Part shown: positions 13,601 through 26,900 of the stretch, one piece after another
How positions within the stretch are numbered: the first letter of the stretch is position 1
Layout: each line of letters opens with the position of its first letter
NCBI RefSeq assembly: GCF_002443255.2
Contig: NW_019211454.1
Location: 3,939,858 to 4,003,857 of the forward strand
Source: Varroa destructor
Lineage: Eukaryota > Arthropoda > Arachnida > Mesostigmata > Varroidae
Length of the DNA: 64,000 bases
Direction: 5' to 3'
Position numbers and translations under genes: made by a program
Notes under the pieces: model-generated
Told to the model about the DNA's origin: nothing
Databases searched by the model: none
Seen by the model: the letters and a program-made list of their open reading frames with translations, nothing else

Positions 13601-16600
13601 ACCAAAGGGCTTCTATCGGAAACGTTTTTTTTTTGCCACATCCTATCCGATTGTTCTCACTCTATAGAATAGAATCCGAAGGGCTTCTATCGAAAACGTT
13701 TTTTTTGCCACATCCTATAGATTCTCACTCTATAGAATAGAATCCGAAGGGCTTCTATCGGAAACGTTTTTTTTGCCACATCCATAGAGTTCTTCTCTAT
13801 AGAATAGAACCAAAGGGCTTCTATCGAAAACGTTTTTTTTGCCTCACATCCGAATAGAGTTCTCATCTATAGAATAGAATCCAAGGGCTTCTATCGGAAA
13901 CGTTTTTTTTGCCAATCCAAATTGAGTTCTTCTCTCTATAGAATAGAACCAAAGGGCTTCTATCGGAAACGTTTTTTTTTGCCTCATCCTATCCGATTGT
14001 TCTCACTCTATAGAATAGAATCCGAAGGGCTTCTATCGGAAACGTTTTTTTTTGCCTACATCTATCCGAGTTGTTCTCACTCTATAGAATAGAATCCAAG
14101 GGCTTCTATCGGAAACGTTTTTTTTGCCCACATCCGAATAGATTCTCACTCTATAGAATAGAATCCAAAGGGCTTCTATCGGAAACGTTTTTTTTTGCCA
14201 CATCCAATGAGTTCTCACTCTATAGAATAGAATCCAAGGGCTTCTATCGGAAACGTTTTTTTTTGCCTCATCCTATCCGATTGTTCTCACTCTATAGAAT
14301 AGAATCCAAGGGCTTCTATCGGAAACGTTTTTTTTGCCCACATCCGAATAGATTCTCACTCTATAGAATAGAATCCAAGGGCTTCTATCGGAAACGTTTT
14401 TTTTTGCCTACATCCGAATGTTCTCACTCTATAGAATAGAATCCAAGGGCTTCTATCGGAAACGTTTTTTTTTGCCTACATCTATCCGATTGTTCTCACT
14501 CTATAGAATAGAATCCAAAGGGCTTCTATCGGAAACGTTTTTTTTGCCTCATCCTATCCGATTGTTCTCACTCTATAGAATAGAATCCGAAGGGCTTCTA
14601 TCGGAAACGTTTTTTTTGCCTACATCTATCCGAGTTGTTCTCACTCTATAGAATAGAATCCAAAGGCTTCTATCGAAAACGTTTTTTTTGCCCACATCCG
14701 AATAGATTCTCACTCTATAGAATAGAATCCGAAGGGCTTCTATCGGAAACGTTTTTTTTGCCTACATCCTCGAGTTTTCTCCTCTATAGAATAGAATCCA
14801 AAGGGCTTCTATCGGAAACGTTTTTTTTGCCTACATCCTATCCGAGTTGTTCTCACTCTATAGAATAGAATCCAAGGGCTTCTATCGGAAACGTTTTTTT
14901 TGCCTACATCTACGAGTTGTTCTCACTATAGAATAGAATCCGAAGGGCTTCTATCGGAAACGTTTTTTTTTGCCTCATCCTATCCGATTGTTCTCACTCT
15001 ATAGAATAGAGATCCGAAGGGCTTCTATCGGAAACGTTTTTTTTTGCCTACATCCTATCCGATTGTTCTCACTCTATAGAATAGAATCCAAGGGCTTCTA
15101 TCGAAAACGTTTTTTTTGCCCACATCCGAATAGATTCTCACTCTATAGAATAGAATCCGAAGGGCTTCTATCGGAAACGTTTTTTTTGCCTCATCCTATC
15201 CGATTGTTCTCACTCTATAGAATAGAATCCGAAAGGCTTCTATCGAAAACGTTTTTTTTTGCCCACATCAATAGATTCTCACTCTATAGAATAGAATCCG
15301 AAGGGCTTCTATCGGAAACGTTTTTTTTGCCTACATCCATCCGAGTTTTCTCCTCTATAGAATAGAATCCAAAGGCTTCTATCGGAAACGTTTTTTTTTG
15401 CCACATCCAATAGAGTTCTCACTCTATAGAATAGAATCCAAAGGGCTTCTATCGGAAACGTTTTTTTTTGCCTCATCCTATCCGATTGTTCTCACTCTAT
15501 AGAATAGAATCCAAAGGCTTCTATCGGAAACGTTTTTTTTGCCTACATCCTATCCGATTGTTCTCACTCTATAGAATAGAATCCGAAGGGCTTCTATCGG
15601 AAACGTTTTTTTTTTGCCTACATCCTATCCGAGTTGTTCTCACTCTATAGAATAGGATCCGAAGGGCTTCTATCGGAAACGTTTTTTTTTGCCTACATCC
15701 TATCCGATTGTTCTCACTCTATAGAATAGAATCCAAGGGCTTCTATCGAAAACGTTTTTTTTGCCCACATCCAATAGATTCTCCTCTATAGAATAGAATC
15801 CGAAGGGCTTCTATCGGAAACGTTTTTTTTGCCTCATCCTATCCGATTGTTCTCACTCTATAGAATAGAATCCGAAAGGCTTCTATCGAAAACGTTTTTT
15901 TTTGCCCACATCCAATAGAGTTCTCCTCTATAGAATAGAATCCAAAGGCTTCTATCGGAAACGTTTTTTTTTTGCCTACATCCAAAGAGTTCTCACTCTA
16001 TAGAATAGAATCCAAGGGCTTCTATCGGAAACGTTTTTTTTTGCCTACATCTATCCGATTGTTCTCACTCTATAGAATAGAATCCAAAGGCTTCTATCGG
16101 AAACGTTTTTTTTTGCCTACATCCTACGAGTTGTTCTCACTCTATAGAATAGAATCCGAAGGGCTTCTATCGGAAACGTTTTTTTTGCCTACATCCTATC
16201 CGAGTTGTTCTCACTCTATAGAATAGAATCCGAAAGCTTCTATCGAAAACGTTTTTTTTGCCCACATCCAATAGATTCTCACTCTATAGAATAGAATCCG
16301 AAGGGCTTCTATCGGAAACGTTTTTTTTGCCTACATCTCTCCGAGTTTTCTCCTCTATAGAATAGAATCCAAAGGGCTTCTATCGGAAACGTTTTTTTTG
16401 CCTACATCCTAATCCGAGTTGTTCTCACTCTATAGAATAGAATCCAAGGGCTTCTATCGGAAACGTTTTTTTTGCCTACATCCTACGAGTTGTTCTCACT
16501 CTATAGAATAGAATCCGAAGGGCTTCTATCGGAAACGTTTTTTGCCTACCTCCATCCGAGTTGTTCTCACTCTATAGAATAGAATCCGAAGGGCTTCTAT

Positions 16601-17882
16601 CGGAAACGTTTTTTTTTGCCTACATCTATCCGAGTTGTTCTCACTCTATAGAATAGAGATCCGAAGGGCTTCTATCGGAAACGTTTTTTTTTGCCTACAT
16701 CCTATCCGATTGTTCTCACTCTATAGAATAGAATCCAAGGGCTTCTATCGAAAACGTTTTTTTTGCCCACATCCAATAGATTCTCCTCTATAGAATAGAA
16801 TCCGAAGGGCTTCTATCGGAAACGTTTTTTTTGCCTCATCCTATCCGATTGTTCTCACTCTATAGAATAGAATCCGAAAGGCTTCTATCGAAAACGTTTT
16901 TTTTTGCCCACATCAATAGATTCTCACTCTATAGAATAGAATCCGAAGGGCTTCTATCGGAAACGTTTTTTTTGCCTACATCCATCCGAGTTTTCTCCTC
17001 TATAGAATAGAATCCAAAGGCTTCTATCGGAAACGTTTTTTTTTGCCTACATCCAATAGAGTTCTCCTCTATAGAATAGAATCCAAAGGGCTTCTATCGG
17101 AAACGTTTTTTTTGCCTACATCCTATCCGATTGTTCTCACTCTATAGAATAGAATCCAAAGGCTTCTATCGGAAACGTTTTTTTTGCCTACATCCTATCC
17201 GATTGTTCTCACTCTATAGAATAGAATCCGAAGGGCTTCTATCGGAAACGTTTTTTTTGCCTACATCCATCCGAGTTGTTCTCACTCTATAGAATAGAAT
17301 CCGAAGGGCTTCTATCGGAAACGTTTTTTTTTGCCACATCTATCCGATTGTTCTCACTCTATAGAATAGAATCCAAAGGGCTTCTATCGGAAACGTTTTT
17401 TTTTGCCACATCTATCCGATTGTTCTCACTCTATAGAATAGAATCCAAAGGGCTTCTATCGGAAACGTTTTTTTTGCCTCATCCTATCCGATTGTTCTCA
17501 CTCTATAGAATAGAATCCGAAGGGCTTCTATCGGAAACGTTTTTTTTGCCACATCTATCCGATTGTTCTCACTCTATAGAATAGAATCCAAAGGGCTTCT
17601 ATCGGAAACGTTTTTTTTTGCCTACATCCTATCCGATTGTTCTCACTCTATAGAATAGAATCCGAAGGGCTTCTATCGGAAACGTTTTTTTTTGCCTACA
17701 TCCTATCCGAGTTGTTCTCACTCTATAGAATAGAATCCAAGGGCTTCTATCGAAAACGTTTTTTTTGCCCACATCCAATAGATTCTCCTCTATAGAATAG
17801 AATCCGAAGGGCTTCTATCGGAAACGTTTTTTTTGCCTACATCCATCCGAGTTTTCTCCTCTATAGAATAGAATCCAAAGAG
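1613..17882 (+). repeat. Satellite array, long arm (roughly 235 units of ~69 bp)
   Basis: Tandem units of about 65-72 bp fill the whole interval. A typical unit has the core TCTATAGAATAGAATCC, then an RAAGGGCTTCTATC segment, then GGAAACG or GAAAACG, a run of 7-9 T, a linker such as GCCTACATCCTATCCGA or GCCCACATCCAATAGA, and TTGTTCTCAC leading back to the core. The core and the GGAAACGTTT segment are nearly invariant while the linker varies. Unit variants recur in fixed order, giving higher-order blocks of about 1.1-1.8 kb. The copy number is estimated from length divided by unit size, not counted. The array runs into an N gap, so its true right end is unknown. Short open frames of about 23-aa periodicity are by-products of the repeat, not genes. 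Confidence 0.97.
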
Positions 17883-17907
17883 NNNNNNNNNNNNNNNNNN
17901 NNNNNNN
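17883..17907. other. Assembly gap (25 N)
   Basis: A run of 25 N directly follows satellite sequence and precedes unrelated AT-rich sequence. The true satellite length and the real junction are therefore not known. A second run of exactly 25 N occurs at 48997-49021, which suggests a fixed placeholder for gaps of unknown size. Confidence 0.98.
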
Positions 17908-20900
17908 ACAAGCATTTTATAATTTTTATATAGGAAGAAACATTCAGTAGTCTGAAGAAGGATCTAAAAATTATTTACCTTGTTTTAAGTTGTTACTCTT
18001 AGTACGTCGGTGATTGTACTGAATAGGCAATGACTCGCTATAGAAAGGTTGAAATGAAAAAACACCAGTTAAGCTTGATGATGAGGCATATGGTGTTGTC
18101 GTCGGTGGTAGGTCGATGATTGATGTAAAGGGTGACTGGCTTAATGTGACACGAAGTTCGTTGCTCATCAGCGATCTCTCGGATCGAACTAGTGCAAGAC
18201 CGTCGCTAACTCTTGGTCGATGACTTATGCGAATGTATGGGACACATTAACAGTCTCAAGGTTAAGCAGAACGTGGGCAGGCAAGAATCTATTGCAGCTC
18301 AGGGATGTGGATGCAACCATTTGCCGGTAGCTGTCCTTATCGTCGAATAGAGAATCGAAAAACTAGGGGAGTTGATATGGCTGGTAGATGTCTGGTGTTA
18401 GAATGGCGAATGTTCTGTTGGATTCATGATACCGGCAAAATAATTCAAGAAGGTACAACAAGTAGGGGCGGGGTGACCCCTGAGGCGTTTCATACGCTGC
18501 CTAGTGTATGAATCTATATATGCGTATCTGCCGAGAAAAATACAACGTATTGATAAAAAAACTGTGAGCTTAGAGAGTTTATAGGTAGCACATAGGACAA
18601 CTCGAATTTATTGCATCAATCAATGGCGATCATAATATCGCAATAAAACGCTACAACGAATCAGCCATATGAAACATCCTGTTATCTAAGGCGTCCACCA
18701 TTGTGCATTGATACAGTTGTTTTTATGCTAAAATAGAAACATGTAAAGTAGAAACATGCAAAATGATCAAAATTATCCAGGTTTGAATAAGTTCCCGTAA
18801 CCCGTCAATAAATGTTTGAGTAAAAGGAAAAGCGACGAATATAGTCTTAATCGTTTTACCTGCTCGATACTTTGAGAAGTCACATTGATTTCTCCCTTTG
18901 ATTATGATGGATTTTCAAAAAAATACCATAACAACGGTACTAGGGCCTGTACAGGATGGGACAGATGAAAATTAGCGATGGAAAAATGATAAGATAAATG
19001 ACTGTTAATTTATTTAGAATTTGAATCGTTTATGCAGAACCTAAATCGCTGCATCCTTGACACTGAGACGGTCATGACCGACCGGACAGCTTGCCAAGCA
19101 GGAGGTGCATATGGAATAGCAGAATCTGATGGCAGCGTCCTTAATGTGATCTTAAACTGATGACGTTAAAAAGAAGCTGATACGCTGGACAAGCGGCGAA
19201 ACTCGAAACCAACACAAAAAAAACGCAAATACAGGAAAGAGACTAGTGTAAGTTTAAACGAGGACTGAAAACGAGCGCTCATGTACACTCTACCAAGAGA
19301 AAAGGAGGATTTCACATAGTAATAGGTAGTAACAAAATAATACTCAAGGAAATATATCTAGTTAAACTGTTTTTAAAAAAAAACACTACACACACTGCGG
19401 TATAATCCTAAAGTGCTTCGAAATTACTGCATTAAAGATGACCTTTAAAGATGAAGGAACAGAAAGCAATAGCCTCGTACAGAGCATAATTCGTAAAACA
19501 TATGTGTATAGATTACCAATATTATTCTTGTCATTTTTTGATCATACGATGCTCCACGCAGATGCTCAATATAGGTCAAACGTTAGCATAGGCAGATGCA
19601 TATAGACAACATGGTTTTTTTTGCTGTGGCCAGGTCGGTTCAAACGAAGCCGGTTAGGGCGATTTTTTTTGCATGACACTCGATACAGCCCTGGCGTTTG
19701 AAGAGCCCGTTAATTACGTGCTTAGGAATATGAACAGAAGGATTTCCTATGGCTATAGTTTGTCAAAACAGAATTTACACTTGGCGTAATCTTGTTCTCT
19801 TGCCTGAGTTAATATGAAATAGTACAATTTCTTGAGGCAATGTGGTACCACCATGTGGGGGTATGCCATAGAAGCGACACCTGAGAGTTTCAACTAAGGG
19901 AGAAGTTTGGACACCCGTAATACAAGGTTTTTCATTTTTCCCTACAATCTTGCAGAGGTTAGAAAAATTCTTATAGGCGGTTCTCCAACTCAAATGAGGT
20001 TAACTGCTTCCCGTTGGAAGTCAGGATTAAAAATACTTATAGGAGACACAATTTTTGCTCGGATACATGAAGCAAAATTGTCACTTATTTACTGTAAAGT
20101 TCCTAATTGCGTTTATTGCCTGCCGTTGTTGGCTTGTAACAACAATACAGATAGGGAAAGTTACAGGGTACAGTTAAGTGGAGTCAGATATGAATAGTCA
20201 GCGCGAAGCATGCGTTGGAACTGGATGGGTATATTTATTATCCTAGGTGTTTTTAGATAGAACCGGGCGGATGTTGTGGATGTAAGTTTAGTCAGCAATG
20301 ACAACCACTGGCTTACATGTAATAATGTTAAAACGCATTATTGCGGCTCCTAAATAAGCCGTGCTTAGTCGGATCTTGTTTTTTACCATTTAGATATACT
20401 AATTACGAAGAAGTGTCATTACCTGGACTATACGAGGTAAAGCAAAAGCTCGTTTAGCGCCTGGACAAATGACTATTGACAGGTAAAGAGCTTTTATTTC
20501 TCATTTGTTCAAATAGCAGGATGTAGGCAGACGATTGCAATGAAGGGCAGATTAAACTGTGCGACACGTTTGTAACAAGGGCATCCCAATATCATAATAA
20601 TAATGCCCATAATATAATGTTTTAGTTACAATATACAGAATAAAAATTACAGTAACATATGTTGAAAGTGCTACTGCCCAGCCTTTAGCTGCCTTATCCA
20701 ACTAACCGGATTTTGCTTATAATAAATCTTGAATATGTTACATATGTTTATGTACCTTTACAGCACACTACTTTCGATCCCTCCACATTCGGATAACCAT
20801 AATCGTCGATTTTTTGTTCTTTTGCTCTGGACACAGCGCGTTGTTGAACATGTCACATGTAGCATATAGAACTGTGCTGGATTGAGCGATTCTGGACGAG

Positions 20901-23900
20901 AAACGTGAACACATGGTTTGTATTTACAAGCTGTGGGATTTATTTTAAACCTGAGAAAGTCCAGCAGCCTATTATACAACAAATGCCAAGAATCACTCTG
21001 CGATCGTCGTTTAGAGTCTAGGCCTACTATTTTTCCATTGTATCATAGTCCATATGAACAACGATAACAGACCATGTTCTTGAGATCAGATGCGGAAAAG
21101 AAGAAGTACCGAGCACCGCATATAATCGACAGGCCAGCACTTGTCGCCATCTTAGCATTTCTTTCTTAACGCTTCACATGATGTGCCTTATCCAACACTG
21201 ATTGAAGTCAGTAGTGTTATACTGTACATGGTACAACTGAAACACTTCGTGCTGGTGGTTTAATTTGACTACTGTGTGCAACCGCAGATCTTATAGAGCG
21301 ACTATTTCAACACGGTGTTGATCTGTATTGGAAGATAAACAAACGCGAGGTAAATATAGATTCAAAACTCCGGAAACACGTCACGGTCGAAGTAGTCAAC
21401 CTATACAGTACGCAACAAGTCATCGAATCCATTTGCGATGTCTTAACAGTACTATAGTCACAATGGCTACCCACAAAGAAAGCAATATTCTAGTGTATCA
21501 GGTTTTTATTGAAGACATCGGGCATATACACGCAGAGCTTCCTTTGTGCTAAATATTTTCTAGAAATTTTTGCGGCGTATAATGGGAACATTGGGCTTGA
21601 ATATGTATCGGTCGAGATTGTTTTATGGCTTAGTAGAGGATGTTCTTGAATCGGCGATCTGATGGAATGATAAAATGCTGTAAATTGACACAATTGTGTT
21701 TCTTATGAAACAAACAGTTTTTACTTAATCTTAAAAGGGCAGCTGAATCAGCCAGGAATTAATGCTTGGGTGGCTATTTCGTATAAAGTAACGGTCTTGT
21801 TTTTTCCCCATCTTTCTTCCCACTGAATGTATAAATAGTGAGAGTCGTGAATTGGGCATGGCCGACATTCTTCTCTGTTGTTTTTATAATTTTATTAATC
21901 AATAACAAATTTAAATGAGTGGTAAATGTTGCATTTTAGACATATAATTATGTTATGATATTGTCACATATTAATATAGGAATATAGAAATCGTGTGACA
22001 AATGTATTACACAGTTAAATTCGTTTTTTATTGCAATAATTTCAATAACTTCTGCCAATTTAGTTGAAGACTCTTCAATTATCAAGAGATCTTTTCTTAT
22101 ATTATCGAGACATTTGTTTAATCCTGTAAATTGATTTGCAGTTGTATAATTTGTATTATATTTATTATATAATTATATAATTTTTTACACATTATACTCG
22201 TTGATACAAGTTGCGGCTTCAATCGTAAGTGGCATTTCGCGGCAGTTGGATTTATTATAAAAAAAAAAAATGCGTAAGATCTAATATTAATTATTTCTTT
22301 TCTTAAAAGTTATATCTATTCTTTTGAATCTTGTAGTTTATAAATGAGCCGTGTTAAACAATTAAGCAACTCCAGCTATGGTATTCCAATGTTATGTCGT
22401 ATGCATTTTAACACTGAACGTAGTAAATTCTATTTAATCAAGAGCACGTATCGAAATAGATTTTAACGAAAAGCTAACGTCGTTATATTTGCAAATATGT
22501 CTCTGGATGTCGAAGTTCATCTAGGAGGATCATTGCAGGATAATAAGTAGCACCTGCAAATGTGTTCACATAAGTATATTTTACTTTCCCCACTCAACTA
22601 CCCATAATCCCAAGGACATCAACAAAAACGTCTAAGACAAATGTTCAGGAAAATGCACTAGTGCATTAGTATAGTTAGGACTTGACCTAAAAACCTTATG
22701 ATGTGACAAAAAAAACGTTTTCCTTTCAATAGGAATATATTCGGGTATATGCAGTGAATCAATTTAACTGAATTTTAAATTCATTCTTCCCTAGTGCAAT
22801 TCACTTATTGATGGATTAATTTCGGGTTGTACACAGTGAAGCTATGCGAACGAAAATTTCGAAAGCATAACAAGATTTTCCAACAGAATCATAGGTTCAC
22901 CTCCTCTGCAACTGTTTGTTCTGTGTAATGCGAGTCCGTATGATAAACAAAAACGAAACCCCTACAGCTTAAATATACCATTCAAGTTAAGTCAGACATA
23001 GTTGTATATTATTTCTACTATTACTATAATCCACCAATTTTTCCGCACGTTGGGAAATCATTCTTTCATTATACTCGCATTTGAAGATTTAAAACTGAGT
23101 ATGGGATTAACACCATTACGCTCTCTATACATAAGGTATATAAACATGCCAGCAAAAATCCACGGATATTAATCCTTTGGAAGGATTATCAATGCTCAAA
23201 AGTTTCCATCCGATGTAAGTGAAAAATTCGGGCAATTTATTTGGGCGCAAATTAATAATCAACACTACCATTCTGGCAATGGATCGATCCTCTACGTGGT
23301 TGATAAACCTTGTGGTCAGCCACATAGAAAGTGGCAGTTATGAAGACACACCGAATCAAAGATCTGTATTCGCATCTATGCAATTTAACAAACATAGATC
23401 GACATAGTGTGTATATAAGTATCATGAGCATGTTCAGGCCACGTGGTAACGGTAACAGCAGTGCATATATTCGTGTAAATACTATTAGGGGGCCTTGGCG
23501 GGATGAGGGTCTAGCTGAATAGAGAACCAATACTAGGTAAAGTGTTCTGAGGTATATTTTCACGTAATACGAAAGACACACTGTTAAACTGAAAATCAAA
23601 CATCTGAGAATGAGAGTTCTTATATATGCTGGTCTGGATAGACCTACTAGTAAAATGACTAGGTAGGTTGTCGCCTCCGACCCTTTACGTTTGCGCATCT
23701 GCTGAAATAGTTCTTCCAGATATTCGGAAAAACCCGTTCTACCCAACAGTTCGGGAACCAGAATGAATCGTCCTAATAGTGGACAAATTACTGCCCGATC
23801 GTGGTATCTAGCTAGAGAAACGTACAATTCGCACACGATCTGTTCTCTTTTTCATCAGTCGTTTACATTTCGATATCCGCAAGGTTCTGGGAAATGCTGA

Positions 23901-26900
23901 ACTTCGCTTACAGTCATCGATGTAATGTTCGAATCATTCTGAATGTACCGTGCGATCATGTGCAGGCGACAACCTTTAGTAAGTTACAGGATAACGCATT
24001 ACATACAGATTGATCAGACTTAGATGAGCCGCAAAACTTAGTTAAACATCATAAGGATCGGGATAATTCAGGGTGATGGCCTTCCAGACGCTGGGTAGAA
24101 TTAGGCCTCAACCATACAGTCTGTTACAGATGGCTTAAAGGAATATAGAAACGGTCTCAGGAAAGCCGTGTGCCAGTCAGTCACGTTTGCACTAAGCACA
24201 AGGAGAGAGTGGAAAACGGGATGCGCTTCCTTCTTACATAATCTACGTGTTTATAGGCATATTCTATGTACACGTGAATTACGTGGGAGGAAGGCGGATT
24301 TTCGTTCCTAGTCTTTTTTGCTCACTAACACAGTTGTCAAGAAGAGAGTAGAAACCGTTATTACATAATATAAAATGGAAGACCTGTTCATAGCTATACG
24401 TAGTCTGTGATTTCGCTACTTGATTTGCTTAGGGTTCCGAGACAACATTAGCTTCGTCCTAATATTTCAAGCAAAAACGTTCGGACAATTGTTGTTCGCT
24501 TCATTATTCTACGTTGGCCGAAGATATGAAAATATAGATTACTAAAACGTTACTTTTGTTTAGGAATTTGTCACAATTTGTGTTTCTAAGCTTTCGACGG
24601 CTGACAATTATTTTGACTAGACTACTAAAGAAGCTACCTACTACTACTCAAATTCTGAAGTTTGATCATTAGAATAGGAAAATGACTAACTTTCAAAAAT
24701 GAAAGATCGATCTCAAATTTAGAGAGGGTCCGGGAGCTTGGTTAACAGTTTTTTCCTTTGGCAATTAGTAAGCTAACAAGGAATCTTCCATAATGATAGC
24801 TACAAGCTGGCCAGTTCTCGTCAATTAACTGAGTGTCTAATAATAGGCGACCGCTTAGTATATTGATACGTTTAATATTTCACATTATAATTCGCTAGCG
24901 CTTTGTTTCATGTCGCAATAAAGGCTCTGCTCTTTATTGAACGGCCATACCTTTTAACGAAGAAAACTGAGCCATGTCTGTGGCACCCTGACCTCCGTAA
25001 CGAGTTCAAGAAGTAGATCTGGCAGCGCTGGAGTCTCTTCAGATCCATTCTGGCAATTTTTTGAATAAAAACACAACCCCCAAAGGCTATTTATAGACCT
25101 CAGTCAATTCATACTAGCTCTAACTATTAGCTATGAGCCATATCATAATAGAGACCGCGTAGAGAGATAGGACATTAAACAGCACCAAATGGTACCCACT
25201 GTGTTGCGAACATGCAATTCTTTTAATTCATGTAGAGTTTGGAATCGTTTCTTAAGATTTAAGGCTTCCGTTATGCTGCTGTTTCTGTTACAAAGGCCAA
25301 CTCTAAAAGATGTATGATGATTAATATTAGCTAGTGCGCCGGCAAACTTTAAGACGAGCGAAGTCGAAGTAATAAAGTCATGGTTACCGTTTTTTTTTAA
25401 TTGCATAGCCTACCCTCTTCGTAATGAGTCAATAGAGTGCTTTCGTTGTAAACAGATACTTATCAAGAAAACAACAATATAGAAAGTGTTTGGGTGAGGC
25501 ACAATCGTTGATACCTTCGTGTTCGCTTTGCAGCGATGTGACAAACTGCCTGATTCAGGTGTTCCCCATACATACGGAGACATCAAGTTTTAGTTTGACT
25601 GAACAAAAGAAGTAAATGTTTATGGTTACCAAATCAATTCAAGCAGTGCGAGACTTCTTCTTTGAACTAGCAATATACATATATCGCCGACAGCCTTTCC
25701 TTGATAAAGCTGAACGACAGTAATATGCGCTATTATGGCGTAAATATGAAATCTAATGTATGGCTTTAGTCGAAGTCGACACAGCTTTTCGCTATAAACA
25801 AGTTCAGTATTGAAACTTAGCTGTTGCTTCCAGTTAATTAATTGCGCTTCATCATTACCGCGCTAATGGTAGCTCATGACGTTTATAAGAACTTTATCAA
25901 GTAGCTTAATATATCGAATCTCAAAATGTATAAGAATATCACGATTTTATTCTGCTATAACATGATTAATATTTTTTTCTCCATTCTATATATTTTTATA
26001 ATATATAGGTATTCTTTCTTTTGAGGCACCTTTAGTAGCTTCTGTATGCGGTGCTTTTGCCTGTATAGGTTGACATAAAAAATAACCTTTTCTTCAGCAG
26101 GTTTAATCATGGTGAGGCTATGTGCAGACTACGTGTACAGCTCAAAGAGTAACGCAACAGTAGAACACGCGGTTCGATAGCTAAACCGGGAACTGAAAAC
26201 ACCTATTTGTACAAATCTGAGAACTACTAGGTTTTCACAATTAAGGGCTTTCATGAGCTCAGGAGACGCAGCGCCTACATGGCTCCGACAAGTACTTTCA
26301 CGTAGAAAAAAGCAAAGGCTAAACTAAAGAAGACAGGCGAAAAAAAATATTTACAACCAGCAACAAACTCAATTGAGCGTTGGACTAACAATCAGCGAAA
26401 TTAATGAGTTGACCTCAGAACGTTGACGGGTATGAAGCCCTTTCTGTGCTCTGATCTGTAGCTGTTAATGCAAACAAGGTGGCTTCCATTAGTATAGTGT
26501 GATCAGCGTCCCATAGAGGAGTATTAAAAAATCTTTTAAATTAATTAAGTTATTAATAGGTGAAGCGGTGCTATTTATTGCTGTCTCCTAGCGTACAATG
26601 GGCAAAATGAAAAATAATCTGATACACTTCGAGGTTCACATTCAGATATCAAGTACTGAAACGGTCTGACAACTTGTTGGAGACCGTCTATTGGTTCAGC
26701 TTTTTGATATTATTGGATCACTAACTGCTATGTATAAGGAACAACTTTAGTTCTTTTAATAATGTCATTTCCTATTTTACAAGGACAAAGTGCACCTTTC
26801 ATATGTGACTATACTCGATTTGCTTCAAGTGAGCTCTCCACGAAAAACCTTTATTTCCTCCATGATATCACAGATTTGAATGCTGTCCAGTCGTATTGTA

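Noticed and set aside
3448..17584. Many open frames of 60-131 codons in the satellite with a repeated SLYRIES..RKRFF-like peptide, suggesting a repetitive protein.
   Set aside because: The frames are broken at irregular unit lengths, change frame with T-run length, and exist only because this unit has no stop in one frame. There is no start context, splice structure or non-repetitive domain.
418..17882. CRISPR-like array (short conserved repeat with variable linkers).
   Set aside because: The variable parts are a small set of related linkers, not unique spacers, the unit is about 69 bp with drift throughout, and the setting is eukaryotic. It is a tandem satellite.
418..17882. Telomere or subtelomere.
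   Set aside because: There are no TTAGG or TTAGGG arrays anywhere in the window, and non-satellite sequence lies on both sides.
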